DNA of 64,000 nt from CAIKNB01 sp964415965. Its GTDB lineage: Bacteria; Patescibacteriota; Patescibacteriia; 2-12-FULL-60-25. This document shows, in pieces, positions 50,814-60,167 of this stretch. Numbering within the stretch: position 1 is the stretch's first letter; each line of letters starts with the position of its first letter. Location: assembly GCA_964415965.1 (NCBI GenBank), contig CAYQCK010000001.1, positions 558,001 through 622,000 on the forward strand, given 5' to 3'. Under the pieces are notes generated by a model, which did no database searches, was not told the DNA's origin, and worked only from the letters and a program-made list of their open reading frames with translations. The position numbers and the translations under genes are program-made.

Positions 50814-50841
50814 AAAAAAACGCCGGTCTCCATCCATGGCG
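50814..50841 (-). terminator. terminator of tatD
   Basis: Minus-strand CGCC/GGCG stem with a 13-nt loop, followed by TTTTTTT, about 20 nt past the tatD stop and just ahead of the atp promoter. Confidence 0.6.
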
Positions 50842-50860
50842 AATGGTTAAGGCGCGGAAC

Positions 50861-51706
50861 TTATCGGCCGAGGTCGAAGAACCTGATGGCGTTTTCCGTC
50901 GTCAGGCGGCAGACCTCGGAATATTCCATTTTCCGCAGTTCCGCGATTTTGCGCGCCACGAAATCGACGTACGCCGGCTCATTCTGTTCCCCGCGGTGCG
51001 GTTCAGGCGCGAGCCAGGGCGCATCGGTTTCAATCATCAGCCTCTCCAGAGGCATGCGCTCGATGACGCGGTGGACGTGCTTCTCGGGGTCCTGCGACTT
51101 CTTGATGCCGAAAGTGACGATGCCGGTGAACGAGATGTGCAAGCCGAGCGCCAGGATGCGCTGCGCCTCGACCCAATCGCCGGTGTAGCAATGCATGACG
51201 CCGCGCACTTCCCTGCCTTGGCGCTTCTCCTCCTCGAGGATCGAGAGCAAGCGGTCGCTGGCCTCGCGGCAATGGATCACGAGCGGCTTGCCCATCTCCT
51301 GGGATAGGGCGACGTGACGGCGGAAGACGTCCTCCTGCAGCTTCTCGGCGGCCGCACGGTCGCGGTCCGGGTCGATGCGGAAAAAATCCAGGCCGGTCTC
51401 GCCTATCCCGACGACCCTGCCATCTTTGGCGAGTTCGCGAATGGCGTTAAAATCGTACGGTTCATGTTCGCCTTCGTTCTCGTCATGGAACGACGAGGTC
51501 AGATGTTCGGGATGATAGCCGACCGTGCACCAGACGTTCTCGTGCCGGCGGCAGAATTCGATGCCGCCGCGCGACGTCCCGGCCGTGGTCCCGACCGTGA
51601 CGGCCCAGGTGTCTGCTTCCTGCATGCGCTGCAAGACATCCGGCAAGGAATCCTTGTAGGCCGGGAAATGCAGGTGGCAATGGGTGTCGATGAGTATAGG
51701 AGCCAT
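50861..51706 (-). CDS. tatD: TatD-family metal-dependent DNase
   Basis: 281 residues. Metal motifs are in order: IDTHCHLHF (first His pair), GIGETGLDFFRI (Glu), VIHCREASDRLL (His), MHCYTGDWVEA (His) and ETDAPWLAPEPHRGEQNEPAY (Asp). Family members are 3'-exonucleases or deacylase-like hydrolases. ATG 51706 is chosen; the longer frame runs into the palindromic repeat upstream. It is separated from metG by that repeat, the order metG-tatD being common. Confidence 0.95.
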   Translation of the reverse strand: MAPILIDTHCHLHFPAYKDSLPDVLQRMQEADTWAVTVGTTAGTSRGGIEFCRRHENVWCTVGYHPEHLTSSFHDENEGEHEPYDFNAIRELAKDGRVVGIGETGLDFFRIDPDRDRAAAEKLQEDVFRRHVALSQEMGKPLVIHCREASDRLLSILEEEKRQGREVRGVMHCYTGDWVEAQRILALGLHISFTGIVTFGIKKSQDPEKHVHRVIERMPLERLMIETDAPWLAPEPHRGEQNEPAYVDFVARKIAELRKMEYSEVCRLTTENAIRFFDLGR

Positions 51707-51712
51707 ATGTTT

Positions 51713-51772
51713 GTCATCCCAGCGAAAGCTGGGATCCAAGCGGCCGTGGATTCCTGCTTCCGCAGGAATGAC
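51713..51772 (+). repeat. double-hairpin GTCATCC...GGAATGAC palindromic repeat between metG and tatD
   Basis: Two 8-bp hairpins (ATCCCAGC/GCTGGGAT and ATTCCTGC/GCAGGAAT) inside outer GTCAT/ATGAC ends, 60 bp overall. It is the widespread GTCATTCCCGCGAAAGCGGGAATCC type of bacterial intergenic repeat. Confidence 0.85.
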
Positions 51773-51776
51773 GAAA

Positions 51777-53378
51777 CTAACTCAATCTCGGGAACAATAT
51801 CTCGGGTTCGGGGAGCGCGGAGCCGGGCTCCAACCCGCCCCACTTCTTCAATGTTTCGATGTCCTTTATGCGTTCCGCTTCCGGATCCTGGCCGAGCTGC
51901 CGGATTATCTTGGCGGCCGTTTCTGGCATGACAGGTTCGAGCATCCAGGCGAACTGGCGGCAGGATTCGAGCAGGATGTAGAGGACGGCCGCGGTCGCGT
52001 CCAAATCTGTTTTGGCCAGCTGGAACGGCTTAGTCTCTTCCACGAGCTTGTTGGTCTTGATGAGCGACCAGCCTTCGCCGTTCCATGCGTTTTCGAGCAG
52101 GACGTCGAACCGCGCCGTCTCGACGGCTTTCTCGACTTCATCCCACGTCCGTTTGAGCGCTGCCGCGTCCCAATTGGCGATGGGTTTGAGCGTAGCCTCG
52201 ACCAGCTGACCGGAAACCGCCGGCACTTTGCCGTCGAAATACTTGCGGCTCATGTTGACCGCGCGGTTGAGTAGGTTGCCGAGCGTGTTGCCGAGGTCCG
52301 AGGTATAGCGGTCGGCCAGGCGCTGCCGCGAGAAATCCCCGTCCTCGCCGAATGTTATCTCACGCAGGATGAAATAGCGGATGGCGTCGAACGGGTAGGC
52401 CTGCGTCAGCTCCAGCGGATCGATGGCGTTGCCCAGCGATTTGCTGATTTTCTGGCCGTCGACCGTGAAGAAACCGTTGACGAAAACGTGTTTGGGCAAG
52501 AGCGGTTTGCCGTCCGCGCCGCGCAGCGCTTCGTCGGACTTGGCTGCGCTCATGAGCATGGCCGGCCACAGCGCGCAGTGGAATTTGATGATGTCCTTGC
52601 CTACGAGGTGAGCGTCCGCCGGCCACCACTCCTTGAGCTTGGCGTCATCTGTGCCGTAGCCCGCGGCCGTCAGGTAGTTGATGAGCGCGTCGAACCAGAC
52701 ATAGATGCGCTGGCTGTCGTCGCCCGGCACCGGGATGCCGCACGAAAGCTTGCTGACCTCGCGCGAGATGGAGAAATCCTGGAACGCGTCCTTGACGTAA
52801 TTGCGGATCTCGTTGAGCCGCGCGGTCGGCTGGATGAATTCGGGCCGCTCCTCGTAGAGCTTGAGCAGCGCGTCGCGGTAGGCCGAGGCGCGGAAAAACC
52901 AATTCTCTTCCTCCACGGTCTGGAGTTCCTTGTTCGGGTGGAGCGGGCATCTGCCGTCGACCAGATCCTGGTCGGTCTTGAACGACTCGCAGCCCACACA
53001 ATATTGGCCGGTGTACTTAGACTTGTAGATGTCGCCGGTCTGTTGGACCGCCTTCCAGAACCGTTCCACGGCCGCGTGGTGGCGCGGCTCGGTCGTGCGG
53101 ATGAAATCGTCGTTCGAGATGTTGAGTGTCTTCCAGGTCGTCTGCCAGACCTCGGCCATCCTGTCGAGATAGGCCTGCAGGTCCTTCTCCCCCGCCTTTT
53201 CCGCGGCCTCCACGCTCTTTTGGCTGTTCTCGTCGGTACCGGTCAGGAACATAGTCCGGTCCCCGCGCAAGCGGTGGGCGCGCGCCAAAGCGTCCGCGAT
53301 GACGGTCGTGTAGGTCGAACCGATGTGCGGTTTGTCGTTGACGTAATAGATGGGGGTCGTGAGGTAGAACTTGTTCAT
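51777..53378 (-). CDS. metG: methionine--tRNA ligase
   Basis: 533 residues, class I. TTPIYYVNDKPHIGSTYTTV with the HIGH motif. The zinc knuckle is CVGCESF then CPLHP. KISKSLGNAIDPLELTQAY is the KMSKS loop. The anticodon-binding helical domain has MSRKYFDGKVP. It lacks the C-terminal EMAP-like tRNA-binding domain of some bacterial enzymes. The ATG at 53378 is 7 nt after its -10 box, so it is probably leaderless. Confidence 0.97.
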   Translation of the reverse strand: MNKFYLTTPIYYVNDKPHIGSTYTTVIADALARAHRLRGDRTMFLTGTDENSQKSVEAAEKAGEKDLQAYLDRMAEVWQTTWKTLNISNDDFIRTTEPRHHAAVERFWKAVQQTGDIYKSKYTGQYCVGCESFKTDQDLVDGRCPLHPNKELQTVEEENWFFRASAYRDALLKLYEERPEFIQPTARLNEIRNYVKDAFQDFSISREVSKLSCGIPVPGDDSQRIYVWFDALINYLTAAGYGTDDAKLKEWWPADAHLVGKDIIKFHCALWPAMLMSAAKSDEALRGADGKPLLPKHVFVNGFFTVDGQKISKSLGNAIDPLELTQAYPFDAIRYFILREITFGEDGDFSRQRLADRYTSDLGNTLGNLLNRAVNMSRKYFDGKVPAVSGQLVEATLKPIANWDAAALKRTWDEVEKAVETARFDVLLENAWNGEGWSLIKTNKLVEETKPFQLAKTDLDATAAVLYILLESCRQFAWMLEPVMPETAAKIIRQLGQDPEAERIKDIETLKKWGGLEPGSALPEPEILFPRLS

Positions 53379-53385
53379 GCCGCAA

Positions 53386-53414
53386 AGGTTACGTAAAAAG
53401 TACGGATAAGTAAA
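53386..53414 (-). promoter_or_regulatory. promoter of metG
   Basis: Minus strand TTTACT (53409-53414), 17-nt spacer, TAACCT (53386-53391). Same -10 box as gltX. Confidence 0.55.
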
Positions 53415-53431
53415 TATCCGCCTTCCCATCC

Positions 53432-53456
53432 GTCATTCCCGCGAAAGCGGGAATCC
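53432..53456 (+). repeat. single-hairpin GTCATTCCCGC repeat between cvpA and metG
   Basis: 8-bp perfect stem ATTCCCGC/GCGGGAAT with GAAA loop preceded by GTC. It is a half-unit of the repeat at 51713; together the two copies flank metG. Confidence 0.8.
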
Positions 53457-53467
53457 ATGGGTGAAAT

Positions 53468-53950
53468 CTACAGCAGCAACCCCAGCACCTTCTGGAAGAT
53501 GGCGTAGATCCAAACGGCTATCTTGGACGATGTTGCCCAGGTGATGAGGGTCGGCGAGAGCTTGAAGGTCAGGATGAGGTAGATGGCGCCGCCGATGAAG
53601 ATGATGCCTTCGACGAACCCGAGGAACGCGCCCAGGAACTTGTCGATGGACTTGAGGAACGGCAAGAGCTTCATGATCTCGAAGATGCCGTCGACGAGCT
53701 TGAAGACCATCCCGAATACGCGGGTGATGGCGATGAATATCAAGATGAAGGCGATAAGCCGCGCCCAGCCGGCCGGCATGAAGATGCCCAAGATGCCGAC
53801 GAGCCAGATGGACCAGGCGCGGGCGGCCAGGAAGCCGAGGATGGCGCCGAGGAACCGGCCGAGGGTGTGTACGAAACCGTCCTTGAGCCCCATCCCGACA
53901 TAGCCCAGGATGAGCAGGACGAGGATTAGGTTGATGATGAAAGTGGACAT
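53468..53950 (-). CDS. CvpA-family membrane protein
   Basis: 160 residues, four predicted membrane helices (about 5-22, 28-52, 62-85, 104-126). The glycine-rich first loop GYVGMGLKDGFVHTLGRFLG and GAFLGFVEGIIFIGGAIYL match the CvpA/colicin V production family, which has an ill-defined role in envelope function. It is flanked on both sides by palindromic repeats. Confidence 0.85.
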   Translation of the reverse strand: MSTFIINLILVLLILGYVGMGLKDGFVHTLGRFLGAILGFLAARAWSIWLVGILGIFMPAGWARLIAFILIFIAITRVFGMVFKLVDGIFEIMKLLPFLKSIDKFLGAFLGFVEGIIFIGGAIYLILTFKLSPTLITWATSSKIAVWIYAIFQKVLGLLL

Positions 53951-53957
53951 ATTTTTT

Positions 53958-54019
53958 GTGACATCGCGAGCGCAGCGCGGCGATCTCCTGAGATTGCTTC
54001 GCTATGCTCGCAATGACAC
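53958..54019 (+). repeat. 62-bp GTGACATCGCGAGCG palindromic repeat between cvpA and rsmI
   Basis: 30-nt arms (53958-53987, 53990-54019) matching at 23 positions, several mismatches being G-U compatible. The wording CATTGCGAGC...AGCGAAGCAATCTC is that of a widespread intergenic repeat. Confidence 0.85.
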
Positions 54020-54030
54020 GTACAGGAAGT

Positions 54031-54711
54031 TTACCTTTTCGGCTGCGGGCCGACAATGACGGTGAATTCGCCCTTGCTTGAGGTCTTGGATAGTTGTTCC
54101 AGAACTTCGCGGCAAGTCCCGCGATAGAGGGTCTCGTGCAGTTTGGTCAGCTCCCTGCCCACGAAAACGAGGCGCTTCTCATCCAATGCCCCGGCCAGCG
54201 CCTCGAGCGTCTTTTGGATGCGGTGGGTTGATTCGAGGATGACGCAGGGGCGCTTGTCCGCGGCGATCTCCGTGAACATGGTCTGCCTCCCTTTCTTGTG
54301 CGGCACAAAGCCGAGGTAGACGAACTCGTCCATAGGGAAACCACAGACCGATATCGCGGCCGTCAGGGCCGAGGCTCCGGGGATCGGTTCGACCCTCAAT
54401 CCGGCGGCGAAGGCGGCTTCGACGAGCTTGCCTCCGGGGTCGTTCATGCCCGGCGTCCCGGCATCACTCACGTAGGCGACGTTTTGTCCGTCTTCGATGG
54501 CCTTGATTATCTTCGCCAGCGCGGCCTCGCCGGAATGCTCGTGCAGGCTCATGAGCGGCTTGCGGATGTCGTGCCCGGCCAGGAGCTTGGACGTCACGCG
54601 CGTGTCCTCGCAGACGATCAGGTCCGCCGAGCGCAAGATGCTTAACGCGCGCAGGGTCATGTCCTGCAGGTTGCCGATGGGCGTGGCGACGATGTGGAGG
54701 GTTCCGGGCAT
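54031..54711 (-). CDS. rsmI: 16S rRNA (cytidine(1402)-2'-O)-methyltransferase
   Basis: 226 residues of the tetrapyrrole-methylase fold. GTLHIVATPIGNLQDMTLRA is the RsmI start. SADLIVCEDTRVT, VSDAGTPGMNDPGGKLV (glycine-rich SAM loop) and PIPGASALTAAISVCG follow. It modifies C1402 in the ribosomal decoding centre. ATG 54711 overlaps the stop of the gene upstream (spacing 1 nt). The C-terminal extension seen in E. coli is absent. Confidence 0.94.
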   Translation of the reverse strand: MPGTLHIVATPIGNLQDMTLRALSILRSADLIVCEDTRVTSKLLAGHDIRKPLMSLHEHSGEAALAKIIKAIEDGQNVAYVSDAGTPGMNDPGGKLVEAAFAAGLRVEPIPGASALTAAISVCGFPMDEFVYLGFVPHKKGRQTMFTEIAADKRPCVILESTHRIQKTLEALAGALDEKRLVFVGRELTKLHETLYRGTCREVLEQLSKTSSKGEFTVIVGPQPKR

Positions 54712-54712
54712 A

Positions 54713-55339
54713 TCAGTATTGGCGCAGGATGGCGCGGATAGCGTCCACGAAGAAGGCGACGACGTTCTTCCAGTCGAATTCGTCCTTCCCTTTGAAGCGC
54801 AGGATGTAGCGCCCGGCATCCCCTTTAGGAGAGCGGACCGCCAGGCCGTAGGTGGCGTCTTTCGGGGCGATGAACTTGAGCGACGGCCCTCGGTTGAAGG
54901 ACGTCAGCGTCAGCCTGTCGAAATTCGTTTCGCGCGGCTCTTTGTTCTCGCGCAGTACGATGCCGCCGTTCGGGTCGCCTATCCGGATGACCGGGTCCTC
55001 AGTGGGTTTGCTCATGCCCGGGCCGAAGAACACCATAACGGGCCGGAAATCCCCATCGGCCGTCGGTGTCTCCAGGCTGACTTCAAGCTTTTGGTCTTTT
55101 TTGAGCGTGACCGAAAAATAATCCGCCGTATCCTTGTCTTCCAGCCGTCCGAAATACCTGAAGGCGACATCCGGCCGGCGGATGATCCAGGCTTTCTCCG
55201 GCGTGTCCTGGATCGAATCCTTGAACACCAAAGTCTCGGCGTTGAGCGCCTTAGGCATCGCCGTCAGGCCTAGGATAGCCGCCAGGAATGCGGTCCCCAG
55301 CTGTCTGGCCGCCGCCGAATGTCGGATGGATCGGGTCAT
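54713..55339 (-). CDS. secreted beta-rich protein of unknown function
   Basis: 208 residues. The signal peptide ends at LNAETL (about residue 35). The body is beta-rich (RYFGRLEDKDTADYFSVTLK, QKLEVSLETP), the pattern of bacterial pre-peptidase C-terminal (PPC)-like domains. A C-terminal hydrophobic helix (NVVAFFVDAIRAILRQY) may anchor it. The AVRSPKGDAGRYILRFKGKD end is typical of PPC folds. It probably co-transcribes with rsmI. Confidence 0.65.
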   Translation of the reverse strand: MTRSIRHSAAARQLGTAFLAAILGLTAMPKALNAETLVFKDSIQDTPEKAWIIRRPDVAFRYFGRLEDKDTADYFSVTLKKDQKLEVSLETPTADGDFRPVMVFFGPGMSKPTEDPVIRIGDPNGGIVLRENKEPRETNFDRLTLTSFNRGPSLKFIAPKDATYGLAVRSPKGDAGRYILRFKGKDEFDWKNVVAFFVDAIRAILRQY

Positions 55340-55358
55340 GCGTGATTACCAGTCATAC

Positions 55359-55387
55359 AGTATAATGGTCGGACAATCAAGGGACAA
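55359..55387 (-). promoter_or_regulatory. promoter of the PPC-like gene and rsmI
   Basis: Minus strand TTGTCC (55382-55387), 17-nt spacer, TATACT (55359-55364). Leader of about 12 nt. A plus-strand TATAAT (55361-55366) shares these bases and may serve the divergent lipoprotein gene. Confidence 0.65.
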
Positions 55388-55394
55388 TGCAGCT

Positions 55395-55718
55395 ATGGGA
55401 AACATCCGCAAAATCGGCTTCATCGTTTTCGCTGCCGGCTTCGTCTTGTCCGGCTGCGGCCGGGCCAGGACTGAAATCAGGCTTCCGAGCTTGGAGGTCG
55501 TTCGTCCGCTCAATCAAGCCAGCGTGGCGTCATCATCCGTGATGCTCGAAGGCAAAACCGACCAGGAAAGCGTGGTGGTGAACGGCATCCGGATTCCGAC
55601 TCCAGCAGGGGTCCTGCTATACGAGTATCCGCTTGATAGCGGGAGCAATCCCATAGACATCAGCGCCGGCAACGAGTCGGGTACCACGACGGTCAGGTTG
55701 GAGGTCATCAGGCAATGA
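55395..55718 (+). CDS. small lipoprotein with Ig-like fold
   Basis: 107 residues. Lipobox LSGC (Cys 21). The mature 85 residues match the short bacterial beta-sandwich pattern (VVRPLNQASVASSSVMLEGK then VVVNGIRIPTPAGVLLYEYP, ISAGNESGTTTVRLEVIRQ), as in single-domain PEGA/Big_9-like surface proteins. Lipid-anchored outside the membrane. Divergent from the PPC-like gene. The start at 55395 has no ribosome site. Confidence 0.7.
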   Translation: MGNIRKIGFIVFAAGFVLSGCGRARTEIRLPSLEVVRPLNQASVASSSVMLEGKTDQESVVVNGIRIPTPAGVLLYEYPLDSGSNPIDISAGNESGTTTVRLEVIRQ

Positions 55719-55737
55719 GCGTCGGCGGATATCGTGC

Positions 55738-55743
55738 TATCAT
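55738..55743 (+). promoter_or_regulatory. extended -10 promoter of the 55756 lipoprotein gene
   Basis: TGCTATCAT with the box 12 nt before the ATG at 55756. No -35 was recognised. Confidence 0.45.
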
Positions 55744-55755
55744 CCAGCTTAGGAT

Positions 55756-56430
55756 ATGAGGATTCACCACAAATTTTTGGCGCTGGCCATCATCGGAGCC
55801 GTATTTTTGGGCGCCGGTTGCTGGGATAAGGGCAACGCGCCGGCCGCGGCTAAACCCGAGACCAAGCCGACGACAGCCGCCAAGCCGACGCCGCCGAAAG
55901 ATCCCGACACGGAGCTGAAGGAAATTTTGGCCGCGTTCCATGAGTCGAAGTCGTATAAGACCAAATTCCGTTTGCCGACCAAGGACGGGATCGTCAAGGG
56001 GACATTGGACCACACCAAGCCCAACCGCTACCAAGGCATGACCCAGCTGGGTTCAGAGAACACCGCGGAAATCGTCATCGTCGGCAAAGAGCTGTACATG
56101 AAAATCGGCGATTTGACCTGGGAGGACATGTCCGACACCAAAGCCGGCAAGGCCATCATCGAGAACATGACGAATGCCGCCCAGGGTAATTCGGCCTTCA
56201 ACCAGGAGCAGACGGACAAATTGAAGGTCCTGACCCGCCAGACCGACGAGCTGAACGGCTGCAAGCTGTTCATCGCCCGCTCGACCGACGCCAAACCCGA
56301 GTCCCCTCCGGTCAAGATCTGCGCCAAGAACGGCCTGCCCCAGTACTTCGAGATCGATACGAATCTGGGCGTATACCACGTCGATTTCTACGATTTCAAC
56401 TCTATTTTCATCATCGAAAGGCCGATGTAG
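55756..56430 (+). CDS. lipoprotein (LolA/LppX-like) of unknown function
   Basis: 224 residues. Lipobox LGAGC (Cys 22). A Pro/Lys/Thr linker (about 25-50) precedes a beta-rich domain with the run KSYKTKFRLPTKDGIVKGTL, VIVGKELYMKIGDLTWEDMS and PQYFEIDTNLGVYHVDFYDF. This order fits LolA-fold lipoproteins. It resembles the lipoprotein at 5051-5575 in architecture. Leader of about 6 nt. Confidence 0.72.
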   Translation: MRIHHKFLALAIIGAVFLGAGCWDKGNAPAAAKPETKPTTAAKPTPPKDPDTELKEILAAFHESKSYKTKFRLPTKDGIVKGTLDHTKPNRYQGMTQLGSENTAEIVIVGKELYMKIGDLTWEDMSDTKAGKAIIENMTNAAQGNSAFNQEQTDKLKVLTRQTDELNGCKLFIARSTDAKPESPPVKICAKNGLPQYFEIDTNLGVYHVDFYDFNSIFIIERPM

Positions 56431-56454
56431 TTCGAGAGGTGGATAAATGGCGGG

Positions 56455-56478
56455 GGCGCAGCCAATTGCGCCTTTTTT
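56455..56478 (+). terminator. terminator of the 55756 lipoprotein gene
   Basis: 6-bp stem GGCGCA/TGCGCC with a 6-nt loop followed by TTTTTT. Confidence 0.8.
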
Positions 56479-56495
56479 GGCTGAATTCAGCTACA

Positions 56496-56529
56496 TTGAC
56501 CGTTGGCACTCTCAATGTTAGACTGCTAA
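56496..56529 (+). promoter_or_regulatory. promoter with CIRCE operator of clpB
   Basis: Promoter TTGACC (56496-56501), 17-nt spacer, TAGACT (56519-56524). A CIRCE element TTGGCACTC-N9-GACTGCTAA (56503-56529) covers the spacer and -10. The canonical CIRCE arms are TTAGCACTC and GAGTGCTAA; here two positions differ. HrcA repression of heat-shock clpB is therefore expected, and the mRNA leader is only about 6 nt. Confidence 0.8.
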
Positions 56530-56536
56530 CAATAAT

Positions 56537-59170
<2,634 letters not shown>

Positions 59171-59180
59171 AGCCTTCTAC

Positions 59181-59287
59181 CTACTTTCGTGACCGAAAGT
59201 AGCAAAGGTCCTGGGGGTCCGCTATGCGCTCTCGGTATCGCAGACGCGGGCTCTTTTGCGTTCCACGCCACGCGGCCCCCCAGACCC
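59181..59287 (+). repeat. complex palindromic repeat downstream of clpB
   Basis: A hairpin CTACTTTCG/CGAAAGTAG (59181-59202, also a possible terminator) is followed by a larger inverted repeat. The arm GGTCCTGGGGGTCCGC (59207-59222) pairs, with few mismatches, with GCGGCCCCCCAGACC (59272-59286) across a 49-nt interior. Together it fills most of the 145-bp gap and is probably a REP-type repeat. Confidence 0.7.
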
Positions 59288-59315
59288 CCTTGTCACTTGC
59301 GAAGTGGAGTAAAAA

Positions 59316-59753
59316 TCAAGAACTCCGCCGGGCCGCGAGCATGACGTTGCGGACGCGTTTTCGGGCTCGTTTGCGGTCGTGGTGGCGGAGCTCGATGGTG
59401 ATGTCGTGGTGCCGGCAGACGGCGGTCAGCCATGAGCTGGTGCGGTGGAACCAGGTGTACATCTCCTCGCTCGTGAGGAAAATGCGGCCGCGTTTTATCA
59501 AATGCAATTCTTGGAGGAAAACCAGCTTCAAGACGTCGCTCGCCAGCTTCCTCTTTTGCCCGGGCTTGGGCGAGCCGAATTCACCGGCCTCGCTTTGGCA
59601 GACCTCGATGGCTTCACGGGATGCTTCGTGCCAACCGTCTATTTCGACGGAATACTGTTGGCCGCCGTCTTCGAAAGTGAAGATGTGGCCTTGCGCAAAA
59701 CCGGGCGGAAGGAGTTCCGCCTCGGCTTGCCGCAGAAAATCCGTGTTCGACAT
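59316..59753 (-). CDS. hypothetical protein, possible PD-(D/E)XK-like nuclease fold
   Basis: 145 residues. Segments VEIDGWHEASREAIEVCQ, then GQKRKLASDVLKLVFL and GRIFLTSEEMYTWF follow the order seen in small restriction-endonuclease-like proteins (acidic EID, an E in the next strand, a K-rich segment and LKL helix). The basic C-terminus (HHDRKRARKRVRN) would suit DNA contact. This assignment is inference from pattern; no named family is claimed. No ribosome site. Confidence 0.5.
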   Translation of the reverse strand: MSNTDFLRQAEAELLPPGFAQGHIFTFEDGGQQYSVEIDGWHEASREAIEVCQSEAGEFGSPKPGQKRKLASDVLKLVFLQELHLIKRGRIFLTSEEMYTWFHRTSSWLTAVCRHHDITIELRHHDRKRARKRVRNVMLAARRSS

Positions 59754-59785
59754 GCAGGAAGCAGGTGCGTCTGCCTCCCTACGTC

Positions 59786-60112
59786 TTAGCGCTTTTTGAG
59801 TTCCTTTTCAATCGACTTCCACTTTTTCAGCAGAAGCTTCTTGATCTCCGGGACTTCCTTCTTGGTGACGTCTTTGGTCTTGACGTAGTAGTCCGTGACC
59901 TTGTCGACGATTTCCTCGTACTTCTCCTTGGTCAGGTCTTCCGCGTTCTTCAGCTCCTTCATGAGCTTGGCCTGCAGGACGGCGGCTTTCTTCTCGACGT
60001 CCTTCATCAGTTCCTTGCCTTTCTTGCTCTGGACGAACAAGCCGGCGGCGACCCCAATGATGGTGCCGACCATGATGCCTAACCCGAGATGCGAAGACTT
60101 TTTCTCAGTCAT
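59786..60112 (-). CDS. YtxH-domain membrane-anchored protein
   Basis: 108 residues. One N-terminal helix (about 9-27, LGIMVGTIIGVAAGLFVQSK) and a Lys/Glu-rich cytoplasmic coiled coil through the C-terminus (GKELMKDVEKKAAVLQAKLM). This is the YtxH/general-stress-protein layout. Function unknown; the leader AATCCAACCAAC lies upstream of the ATG. Confidence 0.85.
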   Translation of the reverse strand: MTEKKSSHLGLGIMVGTIIGVAAGLFVQSKKGKELMKDVEKKAAVLQAKLMKELKNAEDLTKEKYEEIVDKVTDYYVKTKDVTKKEVPEIKKLLLKKWKSIEKELKKR

Positions 60113-60167
60113 ACGTTATGCGTTAATGGATAAGTTGGTTGGATTTTACAGGTTTTCGGCCGAATCC

